Of a stretch of DNA of 64,000 bases, positions 42,221 through 51,925 are shown piece after piece; the stretch's first letter is position 1; the number at the start of each line of letters is the position of its first letter. The stretch comes from an uncultured Acetatifactor sp. Lineage in GTDB: Bacteria > Bacillota > Clostridia > Lachnospirales > Lachnospiraceae. Position numbers and translations under genes: made by a program. Below the pieces are notes generated by a model. That model saw nothing but the letters and a program-made list of their open reading frames with translations, was not told where the DNA came from and made no database searches. The stretch lies in NCBI GenBank assembly GCA_947630715.1, contig CANRIP010000006.1, forward strand, positions 1-64,000, in the 5' to 3' direction.

Positions 42221-42258
42221 CAACAAGAAAACTCTGGGTAAGGAGGCGGTGGAAATCC

Positions 42259-42918
42259 ATGAAAAAAGACTGGTTCGGGAAAAGGGACTGGCGCAAATGG
42301 CTGGAGGATCGGGGGGTAAAGAAATGGTTCCGCCGGGATAACCTGGTGATTCTGGTGCTGGCGGGGGTGTTTCTGTTCCTCATTGCCTGGCCCCAGGGCC
42401 GGGAACAGGACGAGAAGGAGGAAACGGAGAGCGCCCGGTCTGCCCTGCCGGAGCTGTTCCGGGAGGAAACGGAGAACGGGGACGGGGCGGCATCGGCACA
42501 ACAGGAGGGGTTCCTGGACGATGCGGCCTACGCGGCCTCCCTGGAGGAAGAACTGACGGAGATCCTGTCCCGGGTATCGGGAGTGGGGAACGTCCGGGTG
42601 ATGATTACGTTAAGCTCCTCCAGCGAGCTGGTGGTGGAGCGGGAGCGCCCGGTAACCCGTTCCGACACGGAGGAGACGGATCAAAAGGGCGGCAGCCGGA
42701 AGGTGACGCAGACGGAGACGGGGGACGCGGTGATTTACCGCTCGGAAGGGACGGACAGCGTTCCTTATGTGATTAAAACCCTGCCTCCCAGAGTGGGGGG
42801 CGTGTTGGTGGTGGCGGAGGGCGCCGGAGACATTACGGTCCATAAAACGGTGACGGCCATTGTGCAGGCGCTGTTCGACGTGGAGCCCCACAAGATTTCC
42901 GTGGTGCGGATGAAGTGA
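42259..42918 (+). CDS. spoIIIAG: stage III sporulation protein AG
   Basis: 219 residues from the ATG at 42259 (AGGAGG at 42241, GGTGGA nearer); the much earlier ATG at 41779 would add 160 residues of repeat-encoded sequence. Basic N-terminus, one helix (NLVILVLAGVFLFLIAW), acidic linker, then the ring-forming domain with VSGVGNVRVMITLSSSSELVVERE and VGGVLVVAEGAGDITVHKTV, diagnostic for SpoIIIAG. AG forms the large ring of the forespore channel. Confidence 0.93.
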   Translation: MKKDWFGKRDWRKWLEDRGVKKWFRRDNLVILVLAGVFLFLIAWPQGREQDEKEETESARSALPELFREETENGDGAASAQQEGFLDDAAYAASLEEELTEILSRVSGVGNVRVMITLSSSSELVVERERPVTRSDTEETDQKGGSRKVTQTETGDAVIYRSEGTDSVPYVIKTLPPRVGGVLVVAEGAGDITVHKTVTAIVQALFDVEPHKISVVRMK

Positions 42919-43007
42919 GAAACCGCCTTATGAGCAACCTGTGCGCATATCCGAATCAGACAGCTCATACAATGAATTAGGAAAAACGTAAAAGAGGGGA
43001 CAAATAA

Positions 43008-43763
43008 GTGAAAAACCTGATTAAAAAGAACCAACTGATGATAACGGCCCTTGCGATCATGATTGCGATCGCCGGGTATCTGCAATTTGCAGGGAATACG
43101 GCGGAAGAAGACTACCTGACGGTCAATGACAGTCTGGACTATACCTACGATGCCAGCCAGGCGGGTTCCGGAGACATTATTACCCAGGCCGATACTGCCG
43201 GGGTTTTAGATCTGACCGACGGAGATCTGGCAAACGCCGGCCTTTCGGATATTGAAAGCCTTGATTCGGAGCTGGAGGGAGAACAGGTGGATGATTACCT
43301 GGATTCCGCCCAGGGGATGATCGAGGTGGAGTCGGACGAGACGGACGCGCTGGGAACGCCCCAGGAGGGAGAAATTCCCGGGGAAGCAGTTTTTACCGCC
43401 TCCGGGGACGTATCGGTGGTACTGACGGAGGCAAAGCTTTTGAGGGAGCAGACCCGCGCCAACAACCGGGACAGACTGCTGGAGATTATCAACAGCGCGG
43501 AGTTAAGCGATGAGTCCAAGCAGGACGCGGTGAACAGTCTGATCCGCATGACGGAGATCGCGGAGAAGGAGGCGGCCGCGGAGATTCTTCTGGAGGCCAA
43601 AGGGTTTTCCGATGTGGTGGTCAGCATCAACGGCGACCAGGCGGACGTGGTGGTAAACGCCCAGCAGTTGGATGAGGCGATGCGGGCGCAGATCGAGGAC
43701 ATCGTCAAAAGAAAAACCGATATCGCGGCGGAAAACATTATCATCAGCACGGTGGTCCGGTAG
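43008..43763 (+). CDS. spoIIIAH: stage III sporulation protein AH
   Basis: 251 residues. Short cytoplasmic N-terminus, one helix (LMITALAIMIAIAGYLQF), a long acidic extracytoplasmic linker (about 30-150), and the C-terminal ring domain with AKGFSDVVVSINGDQADVVVN and VKRKTDIAAENIIIS. SpoIIIAH binds SpoIIQ across the septum. AGAGGGG precedes the ATG. Last gene of the operon. Confidence 0.94.
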   Translation: MKNLIKKNQLMITALAIMIAIAGYLQFAGNTAEEDYLTVNDSLDYTYDASQAGSGDIITQADTAGVLDLTDGDLANAGLSDIESLDSELEGEQVDDYLDSAQGMIEVESDETDALGTPQEGEIPGEAVFTASGDVSVVLTEAKLLREQTRANNRDRLLEIINSAELSDESKQDAVNSLIRMTEIAEKEAAAEILLEAKGFSDVVVSINGDQADVVVNAQQLDEAMRAQIEDIVKRKTDIAAENIIISTVVR

Positions 43764-43864
43764 TTTTTGAATCCAGTCCGCAATTTTCAGTAGGAATCCG
43801 GCGGGTTTTGTGGTACACTTTACATAGCGGTTTGAAAGAACGGTTGAAAGGATAAAAAAGATCG

Positions 43865-45034
43865 ATGAAACGAGTATTTCTGATTGTACTGGACAGTTTT
43901 GGCATCGGCGGGATGGAGGACGCGGCTTCTTACGGTGACGAGAACGTAAACACCCTGAGAAGCGTGTCCTCAAGCCCGTATTTTCATCTGCCGAACCTGA
44001 AAAAACTGGGCCTGTTCCAGATTGAGGGCGTGGAAACGGGAGAGAAGGACGGCGAGCCTCTGGCGGTGAGAGCGCGGATGCGGGAGGCGTCCCGGGGAAA
44101 GGATACGACCGTGGGCCACTGGGAGATCGCCGGTATCTGTTCTCCCAATCCTCTGCCTACTTATCCGGAGGGGTTCCCGGAGGAGGTGCTTGCCCCTTTC
44201 CGGGAGAGAACGGGCAGGGGGACGCTTTGCAACCGCCCCTATTCCGGCACGGATGTGATCCGGGATTACGGGGACAGGCATAGGGAGACGGGGGATTTGA
44301 TTGTCTATACCTCCGCGGACAGCGTGTTCCAGATCGCGGCTCATGAGGACGTGGTTCCCCTGGAGACGCTTTACCAGGACTGCCGTATCGCCAGGGAGAT
44401 TCTTCAGGGCAAGCACGGCGTGGGGCGGGTGATCGCCAGACCCTTTACCGGCCCTTACGGCGGCCCCTACGTCAGAACGGCCCACCGCCACGACTTTTCG
44501 CTGCTCCCGTCCAAACCCACCATGCTGGATCAACTGAAGGACGGGGGGAAGGACGTGATTGCTGTGGGAAAGATCCGGGATATTTTTGCGGGCAGGGGCA
44601 TCACGGAAGCGGTGGCCACCGCCGGCAACCGGGAGGGAATGATGCAGACCCTTGCTTACCTGAACCGGGATTTTGAGGGGCTTTGCTTTGTGAACCTGGT
44701 GGATTTTGATATGCTTTACGGACACAGAAGGGATGTGGACGGCTACGCAAAGGCGCTGGCCGAATTTGACGAATTTCTGCCGGAGATCATGGGGGCCATG
44801 AGAGAGGACGATCTTTTGATGCTGACGGCGGATCACGGCTGCGATCCCGCCTATGCCGCCACAACGGATCATACCCGGGAATACACGCCGTTTTTGATGT
44901 ACGGCAGGAAAATCAGGCCCAAGGATCTGGGAACGCGGAAAACCTTTGCGGACATCGGGGCGACTGTGTTACAATATTTTGGTATAACGCCCGACTTTAT
45001 CGGGGAAGGTATGCTGGAGGAACAGAACGCATGA
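43865..45034 (+). CDS. deoB: phosphopentomutase
   Basis: 389 residues, the family length. Interconverts (deoxy)ribose-1-phosphate and 5-phosphate in nucleoside salvage. N-terminal metal site VFLIVLDSFGIG, catalytic region KDTTVGHWEIAG, and C-terminal metal ligands TADHGCDPA with DHTREYTP. Cytoplasmic. AAAGGA upstream at a long spacing. Overlaps prfC by 4 bp (ATGA). A TGG-TACACT extended -10-like element lies at about 43811. Confidence 0.96.
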   Translation: MKRVFLIVLDSFGIGGMEDAASYGDENVNTLRSVSSSPYFHLPNLKKLGLFQIEGVETGEKDGEPLAVRARMREASRGKDTTVGHWEIAGICSPNPLPTYPEGFPEEVLAPFRERTGRGTLCNRPYSGTDVIRDYGDRHRETGDLIVYTSADSVFQIAAHEDVVPLETLYQDCRIAREILQGKHGVGRVIARPFTGPYGGPYVRTAHRHDFSLLPSKPTMLDQLKDGGKDVIAVGKIRDIFAGRGITEAVATAGNREGMMQTLAYLNRDFEGLCFVNLVDFDMLYGHRRDVDGYAKALAEFDEFLPEIMGAMREDDLLMLTADHGCDPAYAATTDHTREYTPFLMYGRKIRPKDLGTRKTFADIGATVLQYFGITPDFIGEGMLEEQNA

Positions 45035-46632
45035 ACAACTACACGGAAGAAATCAACCGCCGCCGCACCTTTGCCATTATCTCCCACCCGGACGCGGGAA
45101 AGACCACCCTCACAGAGAAGTTTCTCCTGTACGGGGGAGCCATCAACCTGGCGGGCAGCGTCAAGGGAAAGGCAACCGCCAGACACGCGGTTTCCGACTG
45201 GATGGGAATTGAGAAGGAGAGAGGGATTTCCGTCACCTCCTCGGTGCTGCAGTTCGAGTACGGCGGTTACTGCATCAATATTTTGGACACGCCGGGGCAC
45301 CAGGACTTTTCCGAGGACACCTACCGTACGCTGATGGCGGCGGATTCCGCGGTGATGGTGATCGACGCCTCCAAGGGCGTGGAGGCGCAGACCAGAAAGC
45401 TGTTCAAAGTCTGCGTGATGCGCCGGATCCCCATTTTCACCTTTATCAATAAGATGGATCGGGACGCCAGGGACACCTTTGAGCTGCTGGATGATATCGA
45501 GAATGAGCTTGGCATCGCCACCTGTCCCGTGAACTGGCCCATCGGCTCCGGGAAAGGCTTTCAGGGAGTCTATGACAGAGAGACGAAATGTGTGATCTGT
45601 TATTCCGATACGGAAAAGGGGACGAAGGAGGGCGTGGCCACGCAGATCCCCGCCGCGGATGAGGAAAAGCTGCGGGAAACCATCGGCCCTGCCGCGGCGG
45701 ACAAGCTCCTGGAGGAAGTGGAGCTTTTGGACGGCGCCGGCGCGGAATTCGATCTGGAGCTGGTACACAGGGGAGAGCTGACGCCGGTGTGTTTTGGGTC
45801 CGCCCTCACCAATTTTGGCGTGGAGATTTTTTTACAGCATTTTCTCCGCATGACCACCGTTCCCCTGCCCAGAAAAGCGGACATCGGCCTGATCGATCCG
45901 GTGGAGAACCGGTTCAGCGCTTTTGTGTTTAAGATTCAGGCCAATATGAACAAGGCGCACCGGGACAGGGTGGCGTTTCTGCGGATCTGCTCCGGCCGGT
46001 TTGACGCGCAGATGGAGGTCAGGCATGTGCAGGGCGGCAAGATCATGCGGCTTTCCCAGCCTCAGCAGATTCTGGCGGACGAGAGGAAAATTCTGACGGA
46101 AGCCTACGCGGGGGATATTATCGGCGTTTTTGACCCGGGGATCTTTTCCATCGGGGATACGGTCTGCACCCCCGGGGAAAATTTCCGCTATGAGGGCATT
46201 CCCACCTTTGCGCCGGAGCATTTTGCCCGGGTGCGGCAGATGGATACCATGAAACGGAAACAGTTTGTGAAGGGAATCCAGCAGATCGCCCAGGAGGGCG
46301 CCATCCAGATTTTCCAGGAGTTTAACACGGGCCTGGAGGAAATCATCGTGGGCGTGGTGGGCGTTTTGCAGTTTGACGTGCTGAAATACCGGCTGGAGAA
46401 CGAATATAACGTGGAGATCAAGCTGGAAACCCTGCCCTATGAGCATATCCGCTGGATCGCGAACAAGGATCAGGTGGACGTGTCCAGGCTTTCCGGGACA
46501 TCCGATATGAAGAAGGTGAAGGACATGAAGGGGAACCCCCTGCTTTTGTTTGTGAACCCGTGGAGCATCGGCATGACGGCGGAACGGAATCCGGGGCTTG
46601 TTTTGACGGAATTCTGCGTCAATCAGGAGTAA
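45031..46632 (+). CDS. prfC: peptide chain release factor 3
   Basis: 533 residues, usual for RF3. GTPase that recycles RF1/RF2 after termination. G1 ISHPDAGKTTLTEK, switch II DTPGHQDFSEDTYR, G4 NKMDRDARD, and the RF3-type C-terminal domains with VGVVGVLQFDVLKYRLENEY. GGISVTSSV follows the G1 region as in RF3 and not EF-G. Translationally coupled to deoB. Confidence 0.96.
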   Translation: MNNYTEEINRRRTFAIISHPDAGKTTLTEKFLLYGGAINLAGSVKGKATARHAVSDWMGIEKERGISVTSSVLQFEYGGYCINILDTPGHQDFSEDTYRTLMAADSAVMVIDASKGVEAQTRKLFKVCVMRRIPIFTFINKMDRDARDTFELLDDIENELGIATCPVNWPIGSGKGFQGVYDRETKCVICYSDTEKGTKEGVATQIPAADEEKLRETIGPAAADKLLEEVELLDGAGAEFDLELVHRGELTPVCFGSALTNFGVEIFLQHFLRMTTVPLPRKADIGLIDPVENRFSAFVFKIQANMNKAHRDRVAFLRICSGRFDAQMEVRHVQGGKIMRLSQPQQILADERKILTEAYAGDIIGVFDPGIFSIGDTVCTPGENFRYEGIPTFAPEHFARVRQMDTMKRKQFVKGIQQIAQEGAIQIFQEFNTGLEEIIVGVVGVLQFDVLKYRLENEYNVEIKLETLPYEHIRWIANKDQVDVSRLSGTSDMKKVKDMKGNPLLLFVNPWSIGMTAERNPGLVLTEFCVNQE

Positions 46633-46688
46633 ACGGGGAAGGTTCCCCGGGGCTGATCCGGAATGCGCCGGTCAACCTGACATTTTGG

Positions 46689-46718
46689 GTGACAAATCGG
46701 CGGCGGATATGGTATACT
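46689..46718 (+). promoter_or_regulatory. promoter before asp23
   Basis: GTGACA (46689-46694), 18-bp spacer, TATACT (46713-46718), about 50 bp before the asp23 start and after prfC. Likely drives the asp23-nusB-xse gene run. Confidence 0.6.
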
Positions 46719-46766
46719 TACCAGAGGGTGTTTTTTGCGGACGATCAGGGAAAGGAGCATGGAAAA

Positions 46767-47186
46767 ATGGGAAAGAGAGAAGACAGGAAAGCGTTGGGAA
46801 TCTCTGAGGCGCTTTCAGGGGAAGGACGCGGCGTGGTGCTGAAGGAGGAAAAGGACGTGGGAACGGTTCAGATCGCCGACGATGTGGTGGCCATGATCGC
46901 TTCCCTTGCCACCACGGAGGTGGAGGGCGTAAGCGCCATGGCGGGAAATATTACCAATGAGCTGATGAGCCGGGTGGGCGTGAAAAAATTGACCAGAGGG
47001 GTCAAGGTGGACGTGCTGGAGGGCAATGTGACTGTGGATCTGGCGGTCACCATGGAATACGGCTATAATATTCCGGCTACCTGCCGACAGGTGCAGGCCA
47101 AGGTGAAGGCGGCCATCGAGAACATGACGGGGCTTACCTGTACGGACGTCAATATCCGCATTATGGGCGTCAAGGTAAAGGCCTGA
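46767..47186 (+). CDS. Asp23/Gls24 family envelope stress protein
   Basis: 139 residues from the ATG at 46767; the ORF-track start at 46560 is inside prfC. Core Asp23 fold: VQIADDVVAMIASLATTEVEGVSAM, KLTRGVKVDVLEGNVTVDLAVTMEYG and VQAKVKAAIENMTGLTCTDVNI. Proteins of this kind associate with the membrane in Gram-positives; the copy next to nusB (YqhY-like) is common in Firmicutes and linked to lipid metabolism. Confidence 0.92.
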   Translation: MGKREDRKALGISEALSGEGRGVVLKEEKDVGTVQIADDVVAMIASLATTEVEGVSAMAGNITNELMSRVGVKKLTRGVKVDVLEGNVTVDLAVTMEYGYNIPATCRQVQAKVKAAIENMTGLTCTDVNIRIMGVKVKA

Positions 47187-47217
47187 ACAAAAACAGCAGA
47201 AGGAAATACAGGCGCAA

Positions 47218-47628
47218 ATGGGAAGACATGAACAGAGGGAACAGGTATTTCTGCTTTTATTCCGCGAGGCTTTTTACGATCCGGCGGATCTGCCGGATCA
47301 GGTTAAGCTGTTTCTGAACGAGAGCGAAATTCTGAGGGATCCGAAGGACCGGGAGTATGTCCGTGCCAGGTTTGAGGCGGTTATGGAGCGGCTGGAAACC
47401 ATCGACCGGCTGATCAATGACAACACCCAGGGCTGGGATACCCACCGGATCGGGAAAGTGGAGCTGGCGGTTCTTCGTCTGGCCGTGTATGAGCTTCGGT
47501 TCGACGATGATATTCCCGCCGGGGTGGCCATCAACGAGGCGGTGGAAATCGCCAAAAAATACGGGCAGGACAACGCCGGCGGATTCGTCAACGCTATCCT
47601 GGCCAAAATACTGAAACTGGGTGATTGA
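47218..47628 (+). CDS. nusB: transcription antitermination factor NusB
   Basis: 136 residues. All-helical RNA-binding protein that with NusE promotes rRNA antitermination. Begins MGRHEQREQVFLLLFREAF and has the conserved WDTHRIGKVELAVLRLAVYEL and VAINEAVEIAKKYGQDNAGGFVNAILAKI. Overlaps xseA by 8 bp. Confidence 0.95.
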   Translation: MGRHEQREQVFLLLFREAFYDPADLPDQVKLFLNESEILRDPKDREYVRARFEAVMERLETIDRLINDNTQGWDTHRIGKVELAVLRLAVYELRFDDDIPAGVAINEAVEIAKKYGQDNAGGFVNAILAKILKLGD

Positions 47629-48829
47629 GATTCCAAACGCATATACGGTTTCACAACTGAATTCCTATATCAAAAATATGTTCACACAGGACTATCTGCT
47701 GCGGAGCCTTTTTGTCAAAGGAGAGGTCAGCAACTGCAAATATCATCCCTCGGGACATATTTATTTTACGTTAAAGGACCCTAAGGGTACAATTAGCTGC
47801 GTGATGTTCGCAGGCAGCCGTTCGGGTCTTTCTTTTCGTTTGTCGGAGGGGCAGCAGGTGGTGGTGGGCGGCTCCGTGGACGTGTACGAGAGAGGCGGCA
47901 GCTATCAGCTCTACGCCAGGCAGATCGTCCTGGACGGGAACGGCCTGCTCTATGAAAAATATGAACAGTTGAAACGCGAGCTGGAAGAAACCGGTATGTT
48001 TGCCAAAGAGTATAAAAAGCCCATCCCCCGTTATATCCGGACGCTGGGCGTTGTGACCGCGCTCACAGGCGCGGCGGTCAGGGACATTATCCAGATCGCG
48101 GGGAGGCGCAACCCCTATGTGCAGATCATTCTCTATCCCGCCGCCGTTCAGGGAGCCGACGCGGTGCCGGACATTGTGAACGGGATCCGCGCCCTGGAGC
48201 GGCTGGGAGTGGATGTGATGATCGTGGGGCGGGGCGGAGGCTCCATCGAGGATCTGTGGGCTTTTAACGAGCGGGAGGTGGCGGAGGCGGTGTTCCAGTG
48301 CAGCGTGCCGGTGATTTCGGCCGTGGGACATGAGACGGACACCACCATTGTGGATTTTGTGGCGGATCTGCGCGCACCCACGCCCTCCGCGGCCGCGGAG
48401 CTGGCGGTGACGGATATCCGGGAGATTCTGCGGGAGCTTTCCGCATACCGGGAGGCTTTAAACACGTCCATGGGGAACATCCTGCGCAAGCTGCGGGAGA
48501 CGGCTGACAAAAAGGCTCTCCGCCTGAAAGCCGTAAGCCCTGGGGCGGGGATTCGGGAGAACAGAATGCGCGCCCTGTCCGCGGAGGAAAGGCTGCGCTC
48601 CCGGATGGAGCGGCTGATCCAGGGCAGACGGAACCGGCTGGCGGTATATATCGAGCGGATCAGGGGCCTGTCCCCCCTGGAAAAGCTAAACAGCGGATAC
48701 GCCTTCGTCTCCGACGAAAGCGGCGCGAACATCCGGTCCGTAAGCCAGGCGCAGCCGGGAAAGCTGTTGACGGTCCAGGTGCGGGACGGAAGGATTCTGG
48801 CCAGGGCGGAACAGGTGCTGCCGGACTGA
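47621..48829 (+). CDS. xseA: exonuclease VII large subunit
   Basis: 402 residues starting at GTG 47621 inside the nusB end. Degrades single-stranded DNA from either end as a complex with XseB. N-terminal OB fold (residues 1-105; VKGEVSNCKYHPSGHIYFTLKD), catalytic domain with VDVMIVGRGGGSIEDLWAFNE and SAVGHETDTTIVDFVADLRAPTP, then a coiled-coil region and C-terminal LSPLEKLNSGYAFV. Confidence 0.96.
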   Translation: MIEIPNAYTVSQLNSYIKNMFTQDYLLRSLFVKGEVSNCKYHPSGHIYFTLKDPKGTISCVMFAGSRSGLSFRLSEGQQVVVGGSVDVYERGGSYQLYARQIVLDGNGLLYEKYEQLKRELEETGMFAKEYKKPIPRYIRTLGVVTALTGAAVRDIIQIAGRRNPYVQIILYPAAVQGADAVPDIVNGIRALERLGVDVMIVGRGGGSIEDLWAFNEREVAEAVFQCSVPVISAVGHETDTTIVDFVADLRAPTPSAAAELAVTDIREILRELSAYREALNTSMGNILRKLRETADKKALRLKAVSPGAGIRENRMRALSAEERLRSRMERLIQGRRNRLAVYIERIRGLSPLEKLNSGYAFVSDESGANIRSVSQAQPGKLLTVQVRDGRILARAEQVLPD

Positions 48830-48895
48830 CGGCCGGAAAGCGGGGCCCACACACAGCAAAGGCGCGGTAGGCAGTCAAACCGGGAAAGAGGAAAT

Positions 48896-49135
48896 ATGAG
48901 CGAAGAAGGACGGCAGGAATGGAATCTGGAGGAAAATTTTGAACGGCTGGACCAGGTGATCGGGCGTCTGGAGAAGGAGGATCTTTCTCTGGAGGATGCC
49001 TTCCGGGAGTACGCCCTCGGCATGGAAATCCTGAAACAGTGCAGCGGGCAGATCGACAGAGTGGAAAAACAGGTTCTTAAGCTGAGCGAATCCGGAGAAC
49101 TGGAGGAAATGGACCATGGAGAAACAGGAGTTTGA
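48896..49135 (+). CDS. xseB: exonuclease VII small subunit
   Basis: 79 residues, normal size. Two-helix protein: NFERLDQVIGRLEKEDLSLEDAFREYALGMEILKQC is the family signature. Binds the coiled coil of XseA. Overlaps ispA by 20 bp. Confidence 0.95.
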   Translation: MSEEGRQEWNLEENFERLDQVIGRLEKEDLSLEDAFREYALGMEILKQCSGQIDRVEKQVLKLSESGELEEMDHGETGV

Positions 49136-50036
49136 CAGTCTGCTTCAGGCCAAAACGGAGGAAATCGACCGGATCATAGGAAAATTCCTTCCCAGGGAAG
49201 AAGGCTGGCAGAAAACATTGATTCAGGCAATGAATTACAGCGTCCTGGCGGGCGGGAAACGCCTGCGGCCCATGCTGATGCTGGAAACGTACCGGATGCT
49301 TGGGGGAAGGGGAACGGAAATCCAGCCCTTTCTGGCGGCCATTGAGATGATCCACACCTATTCCCTGGTGCATGACGATCTTCCGGCCATGGATAACGAC
49401 GAGTACCGCAGAGGGCGTGAGACCACCTGGAAGGTATACGGCGAGGCCGGGGCGATTCTGGCGGGGGACGGACTGTTGAATCTGGCGTTCGAGACGGCGG
49501 CCGGCGCCTTTGCGTTGGTGGACCGGGGCGATCCGGCGGCGCTTGCGCGGGTTGCGGACGCGCTTTTGCTGCTGGCCCAAAAGGCCGGTTATCAGGGAAT
49601 GATCGGGGGCCAGAGCGTGGATGTGGAGGCGGAGGGCAGGAAGGAGCCTGTGACGGAGGCCCAGTTAAATTATATCCACCGGTGCAAGACGGGGGCGCTG
49701 ATCGTGGCCTCCATGCAGGTGGGAGGCATTCTGGCCGGCGCGGACGGGGAAACCCTGCGGACGCTGGAACAGTGCGCCGAGGATGTGGGAATGGCTTTTC
49801 AGATCCGGGACGATATTCTGGATGTGTCGGGAGACAGCAGGGAGCTGGGGAAACCTGTGGGAAGCGATGAAGAAAACCACAAGCAGACCTATGTGACCTT
49901 TTATGGACTGGAGGAAGCCGGGAGACTGGTGGAAACGCTGTCGGAGGAAGCCGTGAACACCTATCTGCGGATCATGAAGGGAGATCATGAGTTTCTGGAT
50001 CATCTGATTCTCATGCTGGCGGGAAGACGTAAATAG
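49116..50036 (+). CDS. ispA: polyprenyl synthetase (farnesyl/geranyl diphosphate synthase)
   Basis: 306 residues. Condenses isopentenyl diphosphate with allylic diphosphates to farnesyl diphosphate for undecaprenyl and quinone synthesis. First aspartate-rich motif LVHDDLPAMDND, second IRDDILDVSGD; N-terminal GGKRLRPML. Position between xseB and dxs is the standard one for ispA. Confidence 0.95.
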   Translation: MEKQEFDSLLQAKTEEIDRIIGKFLPREEGWQKTLIQAMNYSVLAGGKRLRPMLMLETYRMLGGRGTEIQPFLAAIEMIHTYSLVHDDLPAMDNDEYRRGRETTWKVYGEAGAILAGDGLLNLAFETAAGAFALVDRGDPAALARVADALLLLAQKAGYQGMIGGQSVDVEAEGRKEPVTEAQLNYIHRCKTGALIVASMQVGGILAGADGETLRTLEQCAEDVGMAFQIRDDILDVSGDSRELGKPVGSDEENHKQTYVTFYGLEEAGRLVETLSEEAVNTYLRIMKGDHEFLDHLILMLAGRRK

Positions 50037-50047
50037 AGGATAAATTT

Positions 50048-51919
50048 ATGCTGTTGGAAAATATCAGGCAGGTAAACGATATCAAAAAGATAAAACGGGA
50101 AGATTACGACAGGCTGGCGCAGGAGATCAGGGAATTCCTGATTCGCAAGATCAGCGTCACGGGAGGGCACCTGGGCTCCAATCTGGGCGCGGTGGAGCTT
50201 ACCATGGCGCTGCATCTGGCCTTAAATCTTCCGGAGGATAAAATTATATGGGACGTGGGGCATCAGTCCTACACTCATAAGATCCTCACCGGCCGCCTGG
50301 ACGGTTTCGACCATCTGCGCCAGTTCCACGGTCTGAGCGGATTCCCTAAGAGAAAGGAGAGCGACTGCGATGTGTTTGACACGGGGCACAGCTCCACCTC
50401 CATCTCCGCGGGGCTGGGTCTGGTGAAGGCCAGGGATCTGAAGGGGGAAAAAAACACGGTGGTCTCCGTGATCGGCGACGGCTCCATGACCGGCGGGATG
50501 GCCTATGAGGCTTTGAACAACGCGGCCCAGTTGGAGACTAACTTCATCATCCTTTTAAACGACAACAACATGTCCATCTCGGAAAACGTGGGAGGAGTGT
50601 CCGCCTACTTAAATAAAATCCGTACCGCCACAGGGTATCTGGATCTGAAAAAGGGGATTTACGACGCCCTGCGCAATACCAAAGGGGGCGGCGACAGCAC
50701 GATCCGCAGCATCCGCCGGGCCAAGAACAGCTTTAAGCAGCTTGTGATCCCGGGGATGTTTTATGAGGATATGGGGATTACCTACTTAGGGCCGGTGGAC
50801 GGGCATGACGTCAACGCCATGATCCGGGTGATCAACGAGGCAAAGCGCGTGAAGGGGGCCGTGCTGATCCACGCCCAGACCCAGAAGGGGAAGGGATATC
50901 TGCCGGCGGAGCGCCATCCGGCCAGATTCCACGGGGCGGAGCCCTTTGACATTGAGACGGGGATTCCCTCCCATCCCAGAACCGTGGCCAATTACACGGA
51001 TATTTTTTCCACCGTGATGTGCAAGCTGGGCGCCAGGGATGAACGGATTGTGGCCATCACCGCGGCCATGCCGGACGGCACGGGGCTGAAACGGTTTCAC
51101 AACATGTACCCGGACAGGTTTTTTGACGTGGGGATCGCGGAAGAACACGCCGTGACCTTTGCGGCCGGTTTGGCGGCGGGGGGCTTGAAACCCATTGTGG
51201 CGGTGTATTCCTCCTTTTTGCAGAGGGCCTACGATCAGATCCTGCACGATGTCTGCCTTCAGAATCTGCCGGTGGTCTTTGCCATTGACCGGGCAGGGCT
51301 GGTAGGCAGCGATGGAGAGACGCATCAGGGCATTTTTGATCTGAGCTATCTGTCCGGCATTCCCAACATGCATGTTTGCGCGCCCAAAAACAAATGGGAA
51401 CTGTCCGACATGCTGAAATTTGCGGTGAGTCTGTCCGCGCCGGTGGCGATCCGTTATCCCCGGGGAACCGCTTACGCCGGTTTAAAGGAATTCCGGGCTC
51501 CCGTGGAACTGGGAAAGGCGGAGTGGATTTACCGGGAGTGGGAAATCGCGTTGTTTGCGGTGGGGAGTATGGTCAAGACGGCGGAAAGCGTCCGTCAGGC
51601 TTTGAAGGAGAAGGGCTATGGGGTCAGCCTGATCAATGCGCGTTTCGTGAAACCGCTGGATGAGGAAGCGGTAAAGGACGCCTGCGCCGACCACGCGCTG
51701 ATCGTCACGCTGGAGGAAAACGTGGGAAACGGCGGCTACGGAGCGAGAGTGCTGGATTTTATGAACCGAAGCGGCCTCAGAAACAGATGCCTGAACGTGT
51801 GTATTCCCGACGCGTATGTGGAGCATGGTAATGTGGAGCTTTTGAAACAGGAGATCGGGATTGACGCCGACAGCATTGTCCGGCGTATTCTGGACGCCCT
51901 GGAAAGCAAAAAGGATTGA
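50048..51919 (+). CDS. dxs: 1-deoxy-D-xylulose-5-phosphate synthase
   Basis: 623 residues. Thiamine-diphosphate enzyme making DXP from pyruvate and glyceraldehyde-3-phosphate, first step of the MEP pathway. N-terminal HLGSNLGAVELTMALH, the TPP/Mg motif GDGSMTGGMAYEALNNA, pyrimidine domain DVGIAEEHAVTFAAGLA with the catalytic Glu, and the C-terminal transketolase domain. Follows ispA by 11 bp. Confidence 0.97.
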   Translation: MLLENIRQVNDIKKIKREDYDRLAQEIREFLIRKISVTGGHLGSNLGAVELTMALHLALNLPEDKIIWDVGHQSYTHKILTGRLDGFDHLRQFHGLSGFPKRKESDCDVFDTGHSSTSISAGLGLVKARDLKGEKNTVVSVIGDGSMTGGMAYEALNNAAQLETNFIILLNDNNMSISENVGGVSAYLNKIRTATGYLDLKKGIYDALRNTKGGGDSTIRSIRRAKNSFKQLVIPGMFYEDMGITYLGPVDGHDVNAMIRVINEAKRVKGAVLIHAQTQKGKGYLPAERHPARFHGAEPFDIETGIPSHPRTVANYTDIFSTVMCKLGARDERIVAITAAMPDGTGLKRFHNMYPDRFFDVGIAEEHAVTFAAGLAAGGLKPIVAVYSSFLQRAYDQILHDVCLQNLPVVFAIDRAGLVGSDGETHQGIFDLSYLSGIPNMHVCAPKNKWELSDMLKFAVSLSAPVAIRYPRGTAYAGLKEFRAPVELGKAEWIYREWEIALFAVGSMVKTAESVRQALKEKGYGVSLINARFVKPLDEEAVKDACADHALIVTLEENVGNGGYGARVLDFMNRSGLRNRCLNVCIPDAYVEHGNVELLKQEIGIDADSIVRRILDALESKKD

Positions 51920-51925
51920 GGCGGC

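Noticed and set aside
41779-42258. N-terminal extension of SpoIIIAG in the ORF track
   Set aside because: Encoded by another frame of spoIIIAF and by the 10-bp array; the 42259 start matches the family and has a ribosome site.
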